DNA of 64,000 nt from NCBI RefSeq assembly GCF_010731655.1, contig NZ_AP022619.1, forward strand, positions 4,526,001-4,590,000, written 5' to 3'. Source of the stretch: Mycobacterium paraseoulense (lineage in GTDB: Bacteria; Actinomycetota; Actinomycetes; Mycobacteriales; Mycobacteriaceae). Below, in pieces: positions 34,041 to 42,975 of the stretch; positions within the stretch are counted from its first letter, which is position 1, and each line of letters opens with the position of its first letter. The translations under genes and the position numbers were made by a program. The notes below the pieces were generated by a model. The model saw only the letters and a program-made list of their open reading frames with translations. It searched no databases and had not been told where the DNA came from.

Positions 34041-35872
34041 ACCCGTGTCACCGCGGGCGCGAGCTTGTCGACGTTGTCGGTGACCTGGGTCAGGATGTTC
34101 AACTGCCGCTCCAGCTCCCGGATTCGGTTGTCACGCTCAGTTTCCTCTAACCGCGCGGCGGCGATGGTCGCCTGCAGCGATTCGTTGAGCGAGCGGGTGG
34201 CCTGGTTGGCGATGCCGCGGTAATGGTCGCGCAGCTGACGTTGGATCGTCTTGAGCCGGTCACGTGACTCCTTGCCGACCACGAAGGAGACATCGTCGAT
34301 GAAACGCCGCAGGTTGGTTTTGGCCTCGTTGCGCGCCCGCAGCAGCCGGTTCTCCTTGTCCTCCTTGTACGCCATGCGGCCCATCACCAACCCGGCTCCC
34401 ACCGACAGCGGGTTGAACAGGCCCAGCCCGGCGACCGAGGAGAGCATGCCGACCATCACCATGCCGCCGTAGGAGCCGCGCATACCCGTCACCATCTTGT
34501 GGCCTTTGCCCATGGGCTTGGCCTCCAGCCTGGCCAGGGACTTGAGCTGACCGAACTCCGCACCCATGGCGTGCGCGCTGAGCTCGGGCATGGCGACCGC
34601 ACCCAGCCCCGCCTCGACGAACACGCGGGCCACTTCCTGGGCGAGGGCCTTGGCGCGCTGGTAGGCCCAGACGAAATTGTCGCCGACGGCCGTGGCGACG
34701 GAATTCTCCACGTCCACCCCGATCTCGGCCCAGTGCCGCGTGGGGTCGCACGAGTCGATCACCCGCTCGGCGTCCTCGGTGATGGCCCGGAAGCGAGCCC
34801 GCAGATCATGGTCCACGTCGCCGGTCAGGTCGGCGATTCCGTCGTTGAGCAGCTGTTGCCACAACGCTGTCTGCTGGAGCGCGTCCTCGGCCTCGCGTTT
34901 GCGTTGTTCCAAATCCTCGGTGAGCCGCCCACCGACGTCCGCGTCGCCGAGAGCGGCCAGCTCAGAGCGCACGGTAAGCGTCAAATGCTCTGCCGCAGAA
35001 CGAATTTCGTCCAGTACCTGGTCTCGGACCTGGTCGTTGCGGCGGGACAGCACGTCCTCGCTGAGGAACTTGACTATCGCCGGGAAGTTGGACTCCTCAT
35101 TGAGTTCCTTGTCGTTGAGCGTGATGGCGTGGCTGCGCAACAGCGACGAAACCGGAAGCACCGGCATCGGTACCCGGGCCCGCTGCAGGTGTCGGATGTT
35201 GGCGTTGACGATCTCACGCCAATGCGGATATAGATCGGTCTTGGTGGCCAGCAGCACCCCGACCGGACAGATTTGGTGGGCCTGTTGCACGAACCGCATT
35301 TCCGGCTCGGTCAACTCCTGGCTCGCGTCGCTGACCATCAGGATCGCGTCGGCGTCGGGCAACAACCCCAGTGTGGCCGACAGGTGCGGCTGACCGTGAC
35401 CGCCCACACCGGGCGTGTCGATGAAGGTGAGCCCTCCCTGCAGCATCGGGCTGGGCGCGCTGACCTCCACCTGGAGCACGTCGCGGCCGGCGGCCTGCGG
35501 AGCCTGACGCAGGTCCGTCTGCAGATCGGAGATCGAGACGTCAGCGGTTTCCGCTAGGCCGTTCGGGCCCGGCGCCAGGACGATTCGCGCCGACGGCGGG
35601 TCGCCATAGGCGACGACGGTGATCAGCACCGTGGCCTCGTCGTCCCCGACTCGCGCGACGGGCATGTTGAGCAGCGAGTTGAGCAACTGGCTCTTGCCCT
35701 GCTTGAGCTGACCGGCGATCACCACCCGGGTGTGGGGGTCGGTGATGCGTTCGCGGGCCCATGCGAGCCGCTGGCTCAGGTCGCCGCGGCCGTTGAGGTC
35801 GGCGATCGTGCTGGTGTGATCGATCAGTTCGACGATCACGTTGACCCGGCGCGGGTCGTCGGGCTGAGTCAC
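34037..35872 (-). CDS. iniA: Isoniazid-inducible dynamin-like GTPase IniA
   Basis: 611 residues. GTPase motifs are the P-loop AGQLKQGKSQ (about residues 52-61), DTPGVGG and TKTD. A central hydrophobic stretch (about 450-490, GGMVMVGMLSSVAGLGLFNPLSVGAGLVMG in part) is the membrane-inserting paddle, and coiled-coil-like helices follow near the end (ELERQLNILTQV). IniA fuses and tubulates membranes and contributes to isoniazid and ethambutol tolerance. It starts at a GTG 99 bases after iniB, with a 10-base-pair hairpin in the gap. M. tuberculosis IniA is remembered as about 640 residues. Confidence 0.94.
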   Translation of the reverse strand: MTQPDDPRRVNVIVELIDHTSTIADLNGRGDLSQRLAWARERITDPHTRVVIAGQLKQGKSQLLNSLLNMPVARVGDDEATVLITVVAYGDPPSARIVLAPGPNGLAETADVSISDLQTDLRQAPQAAGRDVLQVEVSAPSPMLQGGLTFIDTPGVGGHGQPHLSATLGLLPDADAILMVSDASQELTEPEMRFVQQAHQICPVGVLLATKTDLYPHWREIVNANIRHLQRARVPMPVLPVSSLLRSHAITLNDKELNEESNFPAIVKFLSEDVLSRRNDQVRDQVLDEIRSAAEHLTLTVRSELAALGDADVGGRLTEDLEQRKREAEDALQQTALWQQLLNDGIADLTGDVDHDLRARFRAITEDAERVIDSCDPTRHWAEIGVDVENSVATAVGDNFVWAYQRAKALAQEVARVFVEAGLGAVAMPELSAHAMGAEFGQLKSLARLEAKPMGKGHKMVTGMRGSYGGMVMVGMLSSVAGLGLFNPLSVGAGLVMGRMAYKEDKENRLLRARNEAKTNLRRFIDDVSFVVGKESRDRLKTIQRQLRDHYRGIANQATRSLNESLQATIAAARLEETERDNRIRELERQLNILTQVTDNVDKLAPAVTRV

Positions 35873-35921
35873 CGGGCCGCCCTACTTTCTGCGTTGAACT
35901 CCGAAACACCGTATGCCCACC

Positions 35922-35953
35922 AACCGGCGGGAACCGAGAGGTCCCCGCCGGTT
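35922..35953 (-). promoter_or_regulatory. Intercistronic hairpin between iniB and iniA
   Basis: Perfect 10-base-pair inverted repeat (35922-35931 with 35944-35953) around a 12-base loop, with no T run after it. It may be a partial terminator or an mRNA-processing or stability element that sets iniB expression above iniAC. Confidence 0.6.
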
Positions 35954-35971
35954 CGCGGCACTGCCTTCTGA

Positions 35972-38900
35972 TCAGAACCCAGTGTGCGGGTCCACCGGGT
36001 TGTGCGTCATCGGGTCGCTGTGGGCCGGCGGGTGCGATGCCGCCGGGTCGTAGCTGTTGTGGTCGAACACCGAGTGACTCGAGGCGTCGGTGGCCGAGTG
36101 GCCCGAAGCATCGAACGCCGTGTGGTCGGACGGGTCGGCGACCGCGGCCGCCGACGGGCCCTGCAGGGCAGAGTGTGCGTCAACCGCGGCCGAGCTGTGG
36201 CTGGCGGCCGCCGCGCTCGGATCGGCGTGAGCGGGTTCGCCCGGACTCGGACTGTGGATGACGGAGCCGCTGTCGTGTATGACGCTGCTTTGGCCCGCGG
36301 AGACATTCGCACCGTGGCTGGTGCCCACGCCGGTGCCGCTGACGTCGGCGCCGCCGCCGACGTTGGTGTTGCCGCCGAACGCAGCGCCCTCGTGGCTGAG
36401 AATGTTGCCCTGCGCGTTACCGCCGGCGCCAACCGTTGCGCCACCACCGGCACCGACGTGATTTGACGCACCAGTTTCGGCGAATGGATCCGTCGGCTGA
36501 GCGCTGGCGTGGCCACCCAGCGCGGCGCCTTCGCTATTGAGGATGCTGCCGTGCGCACCGCCACCGGATGCGATCGCTGCGCCGCCACCGGCACCAGCAT
36601 GGCCACCCGCGGCGATCTCGCTTTGGGCACCGGTCAGCTGGGCGCCACCGCCGAGTGCGGCGCTTTCATTGCCCAGGAAGCTGGCGTGACCCCCGGCGGT
36701 GGCCGCCAGCGCTGCGTTTCCGGCGGCGCTCGCTTGAGCGCCCAGACCGACATTGCCCAACGAGCTGGCTGCCGCTTGAGCGCTGGCAGCACCGCCCACG
36801 GCGGTTGTGCCGCCGACACCGCCAACAGCGGGTCCGCCACCCGAGCCGAACGCGCCTCCGCTGCTGCCGAGCGTCGCGCCACCGGCTGCGCCGACTTGGC
36901 CGCCTACACCGACGCCACCGGACGAGCTGCCGATTTGAGCTCCCCCGGCGCCCAGGCCGCCGGCCTGGCCGCCGAAGCCGCCGCCCGCTTGGCCGCCGGC
37001 CTGGCCGCCGAAGCCGCCGCCAGCCTGGCCGCTGAAGCCGCCGCCCGCTTGGCCGCCGGCCTGGCTGCCGAAGCCGCCGCCCGCCTGGCCGCTGAAGCCG
37101 CCGCCCGCTTGGCCGCCGGCCTGACCGCCGAAGCCGCCGCCAGCCTGGCCGCTGAAGCCCCCGCCAACGCGGCCACCGGAGTCACCCTCAGCGCCTGCCT
37201 GACCCCCAGCTCCGACCTGACCGCGAGATCCAGCCTGGCCGCCAGCTCCACCCTGCCCGCCAAAGCCGGCGGCGACACGCCCACCTGCTTCGCCGCGACT
37301 ACCAGCAGCGACCTGGCCGCCGGCCCCTAGGCCGCCAGCGGCGTGGCCATCGACGCGACCCTGCCATCCGGCGTCACCACCGGCTTGGCCGCCGGCTTGG
37401 CCGCCGAAGCCACCGCCGATACCAACGCCGGCGTCGCCTTGCCATCCGGCGTCACCACCGACACCGAAACCGCCACCGGCTTCGCCGCCAGCCTGGCCGC
37501 CAAAGCCGCCACCGAGGCCAGCGCCGGCGTCGCCGCCGAAACCGCCACCGGCTTGGCCGTCAAAGCCGCCGCCGATACCAACGCCGGCGTCGCCTTGCCA
37601 TCCGGCGTCTCCGCCGACACCGAAACCGCCACCGGCTTCGCCGCCAGCCTGGCCGCCGAAGCCGCCACCGAGGCCAGCGCCGGCGTCGCCGCCGAAACCG
37701 CCACCGGCTTGGCCGTCAAAGCCGCCGCCGATACCAACGCCGGCGTCTCCGCCGACACCGAAACCGCCACCGGCTTCGCCGCCAGCCTGGCCGCCAAAGC
37801 CGCCACCGAGGCCACCGCCGGCGTCGCCACCAAAGCCGCCACCAAAGCCGCCACCAAAGCCGCCACCGAGGCCAGCGCCGGCGTCGCCGCCGATTTGGCC
37901 GCCGAAGCCGCCACCGATACCAACGCTGGCGTCTCCGCCGACACCGAAACCGCCACCCGCTTCGCCGCCAGCCTGGCCGCCAAAGCCGCCACCGAGGCCA
38001 GCGCCGGCGTCACCCCCGGCACCAAAACCGCCACCGGCTTCGCCGCCAGCCTGGCCGCCAAAGCCGCCACCGAGGCCAGCGCCGGCGTCGCCGCCGAAAC
38101 CGCCACCGGCTTGGCCGTCAAAGCCGCCGCCGATACCAACGCCGGCGTCTCCGCCGACACCGAAACCGCCACCGGCTTCGCCGCCAGCCTGGCCGCCAAA
38201 GCCGCCACCGAGGCCACCGCCGGCGTCGCCACCAAAGCCGCCACCGAGGCCACCGCCGGCGTCGCCACCAAAGCCGCCACCGATTCCAGCACCGGCTTCG
38301 CCGCCGATTTGGCCGCCGAAGCCGCCGCCGATACCAACGCCGGCGTCTCCGCCGACACCGAAACCGCCACCGGCTTCGCCGCCAGCCTGGCCGCCGAAGC
38401 CGCCACCGAGGCCACCGCCGGCGTCGCCACCAAAACCGCCACCGATTCCAGCACCGGCTTCGCCGCCGATTTGGCCGCCGAAGCCGCCGCCGATACCAAC
38501 GCCGGCGTCTCCGCCGACACCGAAACCGCCACCGGCTTCGCCGCCAGCCTGGCCACCGAAGCCGCCACCGAGGCCAGCACCGGCGTCGCCACCAAAGCCG
38601 CCACCGATTCCAGCACCGGCTTCGCCGCCGATTTGGCCGCCGAAGCCGCCACCGATACCAACGCCGGCGTCTCCGCCGATACCGAAACCGCCACCGGCTT
38701 CGCCGCCAGCCTGGCCGCCAAAGCCGCCACCAAGACCCGCGCCCGCTTCGCCACCGAGGCCAAAGCCGGCACCGGCCTGGCCGCCGACGCCGCCTTGCCA
38801 ACCGAGGTCACCACCGGCAGCACCACCAACACCAAAGCCGCCGCCGGTTTCACCGCCAAGACCGCCGCCGACGCCATAGCCAACCTGAGCGCCCAGGCCG

Positions 38901-39241
38901 ACCGCATCGGACAACTCGGCGCCGACGCCCAAGCCAGCGCCCAAGCCAGCGCCCACGTCGGTGCCCAGCCCGGCAGCGGCCTCACCGCCAGCCGCCGCAG
39001 AAACATTTGAGGCCGCCGCGAGACCGAACTGACTCGACACCGCTTGCTGCAGACCAGCGATGGGGTCGCCGCTACCCAGTTCGAGTCCCGGCACCGCGCT
39101 GGCCGCCACGGAGGAGACTTGGGCGGGGGACACGTCAGCAAACCCGGCCTCATTCAGCGCCTGCTGGGGAGAAGCAGCGAAAGCCCTGGCCGCGTCTTCG
39201 CTGCGGAACAGGTTAAGGATGTAGTCGATCAGAGAGCTCAC
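35972..39241 (-). CDS. iniB: Isoniazid-inducible glycine-rich protein IniB, repeat-expanded
   Basis: 1089 residues, far longer than the roughly 480 remembered for M. tuberculosis IniB. Residues 1-80 are the conserved helical IniB head (VSSLIDYILNLFRSED, then SVAASAVPGLELGSGDP). From about 120 to 760 it is a Gly-rich repeat with units such as GGQAGGEAGGGFGVGGDAG and GIGGGFGGQIGGEAG. A Gly/Ala/Ser/His region and a His/Asp-rich end (NPVDPHTGF) follow. It starts at the GTG at 39241, after AAAGG; an upstream GTG at 39304 sits too close to the -10. No secretion signal is visible. The role is unknown; it is the most strongly induced product of the operon. Confidence 0.92.
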   Translation of the reverse strand: MSSLIDYILNLFRSEDAARAFAASPQQALNEAGFADVSPAQVSSVAASAVPGLELGSGDPIAGLQQAVSSQFGLAAASNVSAAAGGEAAAGLGTDVGAGLGAGLGVGAELSDAVGLGAQVGYGVGGGLGGETGGGFGVGGAAGGDLGWQGGVGGQAGAGFGLGGEAGAGLGGGFGGQAGGEAGGGFGIGGDAGVGIGGGFGGQIGGEAGAGIGGGFGGDAGAGLGGGFGGQAGGEAGGGFGVGGDAGVGIGGGFGGQIGGEAGAGIGGGFGGDAGGGLGGGFGGQAGGEAGGGFGVGGDAGVGIGGGFGGQIGGEAGAGIGGGFGGDAGGGLGGGFGGDAGGGLGGGFGGQAGGEAGGGFGVGGDAGVGIGGGFDGQAGGGFGGDAGAGLGGGFGGQAGGEAGGGFGAGGDAGAGLGGGFGGQAGGEAGGGFGVGGDASVGIGGGFGGQIGGDAGAGLGGGFGGGFGGGFGGDAGGGLGGGFGGQAGGEAGGGFGVGGDAGVGIGGGFDGQAGGGFGGDAGAGLGGGFGGQAGGEAGGGFGVGGDAGWQGDAGVGIGGGFDGQAGGGFGGDAGAGLGGGFGGQAGGEAGGGFGVGGDAGWQGDAGVGIGGGFGGQAGGQAGGDAGWQGRVDGHAAGGLGAGGQVAAGSRGEAGGRVAAGFGGQGGAGGQAGSRGQVGAGGQAGAEGDSGGRVGGGFSGQAGGGFGGQAGGQAGGGFSGQAGGGFGSQAGGQAGGGFSGQAGGGFGGQAGGQAGGGFGGQAGGLGAGGAQIGSSSGGVGVGGQVGAAGGATLGSSGGAFGSGGGPAVGGVGGTTAVGGAASAQAAASSLGNVGLGAQASAAGNAALAATAGGHASFLGNESAALGGGAQLTGAQSEIAAGGHAGAGGGAAIASGGGAHGSILNSEGAALGGHASAQPTDPFAETGASNHVGAGGGATVGAGGNAQGNILSHEGAAFGGNTNVGGGADVSGTGVGTSHGANVSAGQSSVIHDSGSVIHSPSPGEPAHADPSAAAASHSSAAVDAHSALQGPSAAAVADPSDHTAFDASGHSATDASSHSVFDHNSYDPAASHPPAHSDPMTHNPVDPHTGF
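36940..38960 (-). repeat. Long imperfect tandem repeat inside iniB
   Basis: About 2 kb of interspersed 30-60-base units coding GGFGG/AGGEAGGGFG blocks. A higher-order module (FGGQAGGEAGGGFGxGGDAG) recurs about nine times, with near-identical DNA in several copies. This is a likely hotspot for length change by recombination or slippage, and it creates long open frames on the opposite strand. Confidence 0.9.
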
Positions 39242-39306
39242 GTCAGTGCCTTTCGATTGTGGCTCGTTTGAGCCGTTGCCGGTGCTACGCCGACGTTCCG
39301 ACACTC

Positions 39307-39312
39307 AAGTTA
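39307..39312 (-). promoter_or_regulatory. Candidate -10 element of the iniBAC promoter
   Basis: TAACTT on the minus strand, 65 bases before the GTG at 39241, giving a leader of about 60 bases. Confidence 0.4.
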
Positions 39313-39391
39313 GGTGCTTCTTTTCAGGCCGGTAACGGGGCCGAATCCCCCAGTGGTTTGCGCCCTTGGCGGGATCACTAAGCCCATGCCA

Positions 39392-39418
39392 TTAGGGGAT
39401 TAGGGGATGGTTAGGGAC
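39392..39418 (-). promoter_or_regulatory. TTAGGGGAT repeat cluster upstream of iniB (candidate IniR boxes)
   Basis: Two overlapping TTAGGGGAT copies (39392-39400 and 39400-39408) and a third GGTTAGGGAC (39409-39418), written on the plus strand, about 80 bases before the candidate iniB -10. The same 9-mer occurs twice in the iniR/Rv0340-like intergenic region. The placement suits an activator such as IniR. Confidence 0.6.
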
Positions 39419-39522
39419 AAGTTGAGCTTGGTCGGATAACCCCCCGTCGACGACATTTGCCCACTTCAGGACCATAACGGCCGGCGATTGCGGTCGTCGC
39501 CCAGGTCGATAACGAATCGAAA

Positions 39523-40077
39523 TCACCCGAAGTGTGGGTCGAATCCGTGATGCTCATTCTCGACGGGGTGGCTGTCGGCCGCGGAGTGATCCCATCCTCC
39601 CGGGCCGTCCATCCCGAATCCGCCGTCGTGGACTGGCTGATCAGGCATTTCGTCGGGCGCAGCGATCGTCGCCGATGGATCATGCAGCTCGAGTGGCTCA
39701 GGATTGGCATCTGTCCAAGCCCCCGGGGCCTCGCCGCCGCCGCCGACCGGCGGGTGATCGATGACGTGGCCGGTCAGGCCGTGCCCATCGGTTTCCCCCG
39801 AATCTTGGACCGGCGCGTGCATCGGGAACGCGTCGAACGCGGCCGTGGCCGCCCCGCTCGCCCACACATTGCCGTGCTCGGTGGTGCCGCCGGTACCGCC
39901 CGGAGTGGACATCGACAGCGAATCCGACACCATCGGGATCAAATGATTCACATCGGCGCTGGTGACACCGGTCAGGTGAGCGTCGGCGATCGCTTGTGCG
40001 GGATCTGCCGCGTAGCGCGCGGCGGCTTGCGGGTCGCGCACAAGTGACATCACAAAGTCAAGCAATGCATTTGCCAT
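39523..40077 (-). CDS. IniB-head-like protein, Rv0340-like
   Basis: 184 residues. The N-terminal 50 residues (LLDFVMSLVRDPQAAARYAADPAQAI) match the helical head of IniB, so this is a short paralogue of that family without the Gly repeats. The C-terminal 100 residues are low-complexity, rich in His, Asp, Gly and Pro, and end HHGFDPHFG, again like the end of IniB. GGAGG precedes the ATG. It sits upstream of iniB on the same strand, in the order remembered for Rv0340-iniB. The 281-base gap to iniB carries a separate promoter, so cotranscription is not assured. The function is unknown. Confidence 0.85.
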   Translation of the reverse strand: MANALLDFVMSLVRDPQAAARYAADPAQAIADAHLTGVTSADVNHLIPMVSDSLSMSTPGGTGGTTEHGNVWASGAATAAFDAFPMHAPVQDSGETDGHGLTGHVIDHPPVGGGGEAPGAWTDANPEPLELHDPSATIAAPDEMPDQPVHDGGFGMDGPGGWDHSAADSHPVENEHHGFDPHFG

Positions 40078-40510
40078 GACACGCCTCCAGCGTGCGCTCC
40101 GTCATCATCAGCGCCTACCCGCAGCCAAATACCAGCCGTTTCCCGGAATGCTATCGGCCGACGGCGCCGCCGTGATCGGTGTGCGCCCACCCTGCCCGGG
40201 CGCCGCGTTAGGGGATACCCCCGTTAGGGGATCACGGTGCCTACGGGGATTATGATGACCGGCACGTCGGGGGAGCGCTAGGGTAGGCAACGGCCGCCGA
40301 TGCCAGTCACCGGAATCGACACAGGGACGTGCACTATGGGCAAGTCGCTCGGGTTGGGGGCCGGGTCGCGAGCCCGCTGGCCGGCCGTCCATGGCTCGGC
40401 GGGCGTTGGCGACCGGCCACCCGAGAACCGCCTGTTCGACACGGCCACGGGTGCCAGGGTGCGCACCGATCACCGATCGTCCGCACGCACCACGCCCGGT
40501 TAGCCCCACC
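40078..40510. other. Intergenic region between the Rv0340-like gene and iniR
   Basis: 433 bases. A minus-strand TAGCAT (40150-40155) may serve the Rv0340-like gene. A plus-strand TATGAT (40251-40256) is a good -10 for iniR, with the TTAGGGGAT boxes at its -35. A 67-codon frame (40300-40503) lies in the iniR leader; its coding status is unclear. Confidence 0.5.
40208..40250 (+). promoter_or_regulatory. TTAGGGGAT repeat cluster upstream of iniR (candidate IniR boxes)
   Basis: TTAGGGGAT at 40208-40216 and 40224-40232, spaced 16 bases, with a weaker CTACGGGGAT at 40241-40250 directly before the TATGAT at 40251. The second copy overlaps the -35 position for iniR, suggesting autoregulation and control of the divergent Rv0340-like gene. 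Confidence 0.6.
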
Positions 40511-42946
40511 GTGGCCAGTCCGGACATTACGGCTTCCGCCGAGGTCCTCCCCCCCGACGCGCGTCGCATCATCAACGCGCTGGCGGACGGCGCGCAGACC
40601 CCGGTCAAGGTTCTGGTCAGCGGGGGAATCGGTACGGGAAAGACCACCGTCCTCGCCGCCGTTCGGGATGCCTTGCGCGGTGCCGGGATAACGGTGCTGA
40701 CGCGGTCTCCGCGCGACGGGGACCGACCCGACGCGGCGGTTGTCATCGATGACGCGCAACTGTTGCCCGACGCCGAGCTGCTGGCGCTCGTCGAGCGCAT
40801 CGCTGATCCCGCCGCGACGGTCGTGGTGGCCGCCGAACCGTGCGAGCAACACACCACGCTGCGGACGCTGGCCACGGCCCTCGAGCGGGAGCGGCCCCGC
40901 CTTTCGTTGGGCCCGCGGCCGGTCGCCGACCACTTCCTGGACAGCACGGCGGGGCTGCCGTTCTTGCTGCGGGCAGTGACCGAGGCCGCGCAGGACCCGA
41001 TGCAGGCGGCCAAGTTTGCATTGATGGACCGGTTGCGCCGCCTCGACGAGCCGACGCTGGACACGCTGCTCATCACGTCGTTGAACCCCGGTTTGGGCAC
41101 CGCCGATGTCGCTGCGGCACTGGACATCCCGGCGACGCAGGCGCTGCTGCTTGTCGACCGGGCGCGCGCAAGCGGGCTAATCGAGCCATCGCACAGCCCG
41201 GGCTTCCTGCAATCGGTGCACGACGCCGTTGCCCAGCTCGTCGGCAACGCGCATCACCACCAGGTCGAGGCCGCACTGTTGCGTTCCCAGCTCGCCATGT
41301 CGACGTTGTCATCAGACCTCGCGCTGCGTCTCGCCGAACACGGACTGCGAGACCCCGATCTGGCGAGCATCCTGCGCCGTGAGGCGACGCGGGCTCGCGG
41401 CCGGTCGGGCCGAGCCGCCCGGCTGTACCGCGCGGCGGTCGACGCCGGCGCCGAAGGGTTGTCGTGCCGGCTGGCCGACGCGCTGGCCCTGACCGGAGAC
41501 TGCGCGGGCGCGGCGGCCCTGGCCGACGACTTGCTCGGTTCGGCGGACCTTGCCGAACGTGCCGCCGCGGTGCGGGTTGCGGCCAGCGCCGCCGCCCACG
41601 ACGGCAATGCGGGGCAGGCGGCGGAGTTGTTCGGCTGGCTGGGACCCTATCCGGACGCGGTGGTCAGCGCCGCAGGCGCGATCACACTGGCCGCGACGGG
41701 AGACCTCACGGCGGCGCACGCGGCGCTGCAGGTCCCGGGACAGGGGCCGCCGACGGCCGCCGCACGCGCCGCGCGCGGCCTCGCCGAAGGCCTGCTGAGG
41801 AGTATGAAAGAGCCGTACCCGGTGGCGGTGGCGAAGCTCGGCCAGGCGATCGCCGTGGGCGGGTCGATGGCTGAAGTGATCCCCGATAGCCCGGCCGCAT
41901 TGGTCACGCTGGCCGCGTTGCACGGCGGCGATCCGGTGCGGGCGCGCAGCATCATCGGTCGCGCTGCCGTCCGCGCCGACGGCGACGGGTTCTTCGGGCG
42001 TCGGCACCTGCTGCTGCTCGGCTGGACGAAGATGCGCGACGGCCAGCTCGCGTCGGCCGGCGCCGACGCCGACGCCGCCTGCTCGGGTGCGGCCACCGAC
42101 CTGCATCGGCGCGACGCATTATGGGCGGCGACGCTGCGTACCGCGATCGCGCGTCGCAGCGGCGACACCGGCGCGCTGCACAAGCATTGGTATGCGGCGA
42201 TGGAGGTGCTCGCCGAGTACTCCATCGACTTGTTCACCCTGCTGCCCTTGGGTGAATTATGGGTCGCCGCGGCAAGGATGCGCCAGGTGGCCCGGCTGCG
42301 CCACCACCTTGATCTGGCGTTCGGTTTGTTGGACTCGCTGGGCAACCCGGTCTTATGGTCGGTGCCACTGCACTGGGCGGGCGTGCACGCCGGAATCTTG
42401 ACCGGTTCACCCGAATCCGTTGCCCCGCACGGGCAGGCCCTCACCGCGGCGGCATCCCAGAGTGTCTTCGCCCAGGCGCTGGCGAGCACCGGTCGCACCT
42501 GGCTGCGGGTGCTCGCCGGCGATGTCGACGCCGACGAGGTGACCATGGGCGCCCGCTCGCTGGCCCAATTCGGTTTGACCTGGGATGCGACGCGCCTTGC
42601 CGGTCAGGCCGCGCTGCAGACGCCGGATGGCCGGGTGTCGGGGGACATGTTGCAGCTCGCCCGTGACCTCAAGCTGGTCGCGGCGGTGGAGGAGACACCC
42701 GACGACGAGCCCGGGTCTGACGCTCCGAAAACGACCCGACAGGCGCCGTCGGCCTCGCCGTTGTCCGCGCGCGAACGCGAAGTCGCCGAGCTGCTCCTCT
42801 TGGGCTTGCCGTACCGCGACATTGGCCGTCAGCTGTTCATCTCGGCCAAGACCGTCGAACACCATGTGGCACGGATACGCCGCCGGCTCGGCGCCGGCTC
42901 GCGTTCCGAGATGTTGTCGATGCTGCGCGCAATATCGGCGTCCTAG
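40511..42946 (+). CDS. iniR: STAND-type ATPase regulator IniR with LuxR C-terminal HTH
   Basis: About 811 residues from the GTG at 40511. Alternative GTGs at 40451 (831 residues, nearest the remembered Rv0339c length of 832) and upstream at 40391 cannot be excluded. The N-terminal NTPase has the P-loop SGGIGTGKTT and the Walker B segment AAVVIDDAQLL. The middle is a long alpha-helical, TPR-like sensor region. The C-terminus is a LuxR-type helix-turn-helix (SAREREVAELLLLGLPYRDIGRQLF, then SAKTVEHHVARIRRRLG). Its M. marinum and M. tuberculosis counterpart IniR activates iniBAC on cell-wall stress, with free trehalose proposed as the signal. It ends 29 bases from a convergent tRNA-Gly. Confidence 0.9.
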   Translation: MASPDITASAEVLPPDARRIINALADGAQTPVKVLVSGGIGTGKTTVLAAVRDALRGAGITVLTRSPRDGDRPDAAVVIDDAQLLPDAELLALVERIADPAATVVVAAEPCEQHTTLRTLATALERERPRLSLGPRPVADHFLDSTAGLPFLLRAVTEAAQDPMQAAKFALMDRLRRLDEPTLDTLLITSLNPGLGTADVAAALDIPATQALLLVDRARASGLIEPSHSPGFLQSVHDAVAQLVGNAHHHQVEAALLRSQLAMSTLSSDLALRLAEHGLRDPDLASILRREATRARGRSGRAARLYRAAVDAGAEGLSCRLADALALTGDCAGAAALADDLLGSADLAERAAAVRVAASAAAHDGNAGQAAELFGWLGPYPDAVVSAAGAITLAATGDLTAAHAALQVPGQGPPTAAARAARGLAEGLLRSMKEPYPVAVAKLGQAIAVGGSMAEVIPDSPAALVTLAALHGGDPVRARSIIGRAAVRADGDGFFGRRHLLLLGWTKMRDGQLASAGADADAACSGAATDLHRRDALWAATLRTAIARRSGDTGALHKHWYAAMEVLAEYSIDLFTLLPLGELWVAAARMRQVARLRHHLDLAFGLLDSLGNPVLWSVPLHWAGVHAGILTGSPESVAPHGQALTAAASQSVFAQALASTGRTWLRVLAGDVDADEVTMGARSLAQFGLTWDATRLAGQAALQTPDGRVSGDMLQLARDLKLVAAVEETPDDEPGSDAPKTTRQAPSASPLSAREREVAELLLLGLPYRDIGRQLFISAKTVEHHVARIRRRLGAGSRSEMLSMLRAISAS

Positions 42947-42975
42947 CACCGGGCCCCGGGTACTGGGGCTGAATC

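Noticed and set aside
36940..38960. Regular short repeats considered as a CRISPR array
   Set aside because: The units are contiguous coding repeats without unique spacers and lie inside iniB; no cas gene is present.
37343..39010. Open frame of 555 codons on the plus strand (Ala/Thr-rich repeats) and a related 608-codon minus-strand frame
   Set aside because: Both are shadows of the iniB repeat: periodic GC-rich codons keep other frames open. iniB has the conserved head and operon position.
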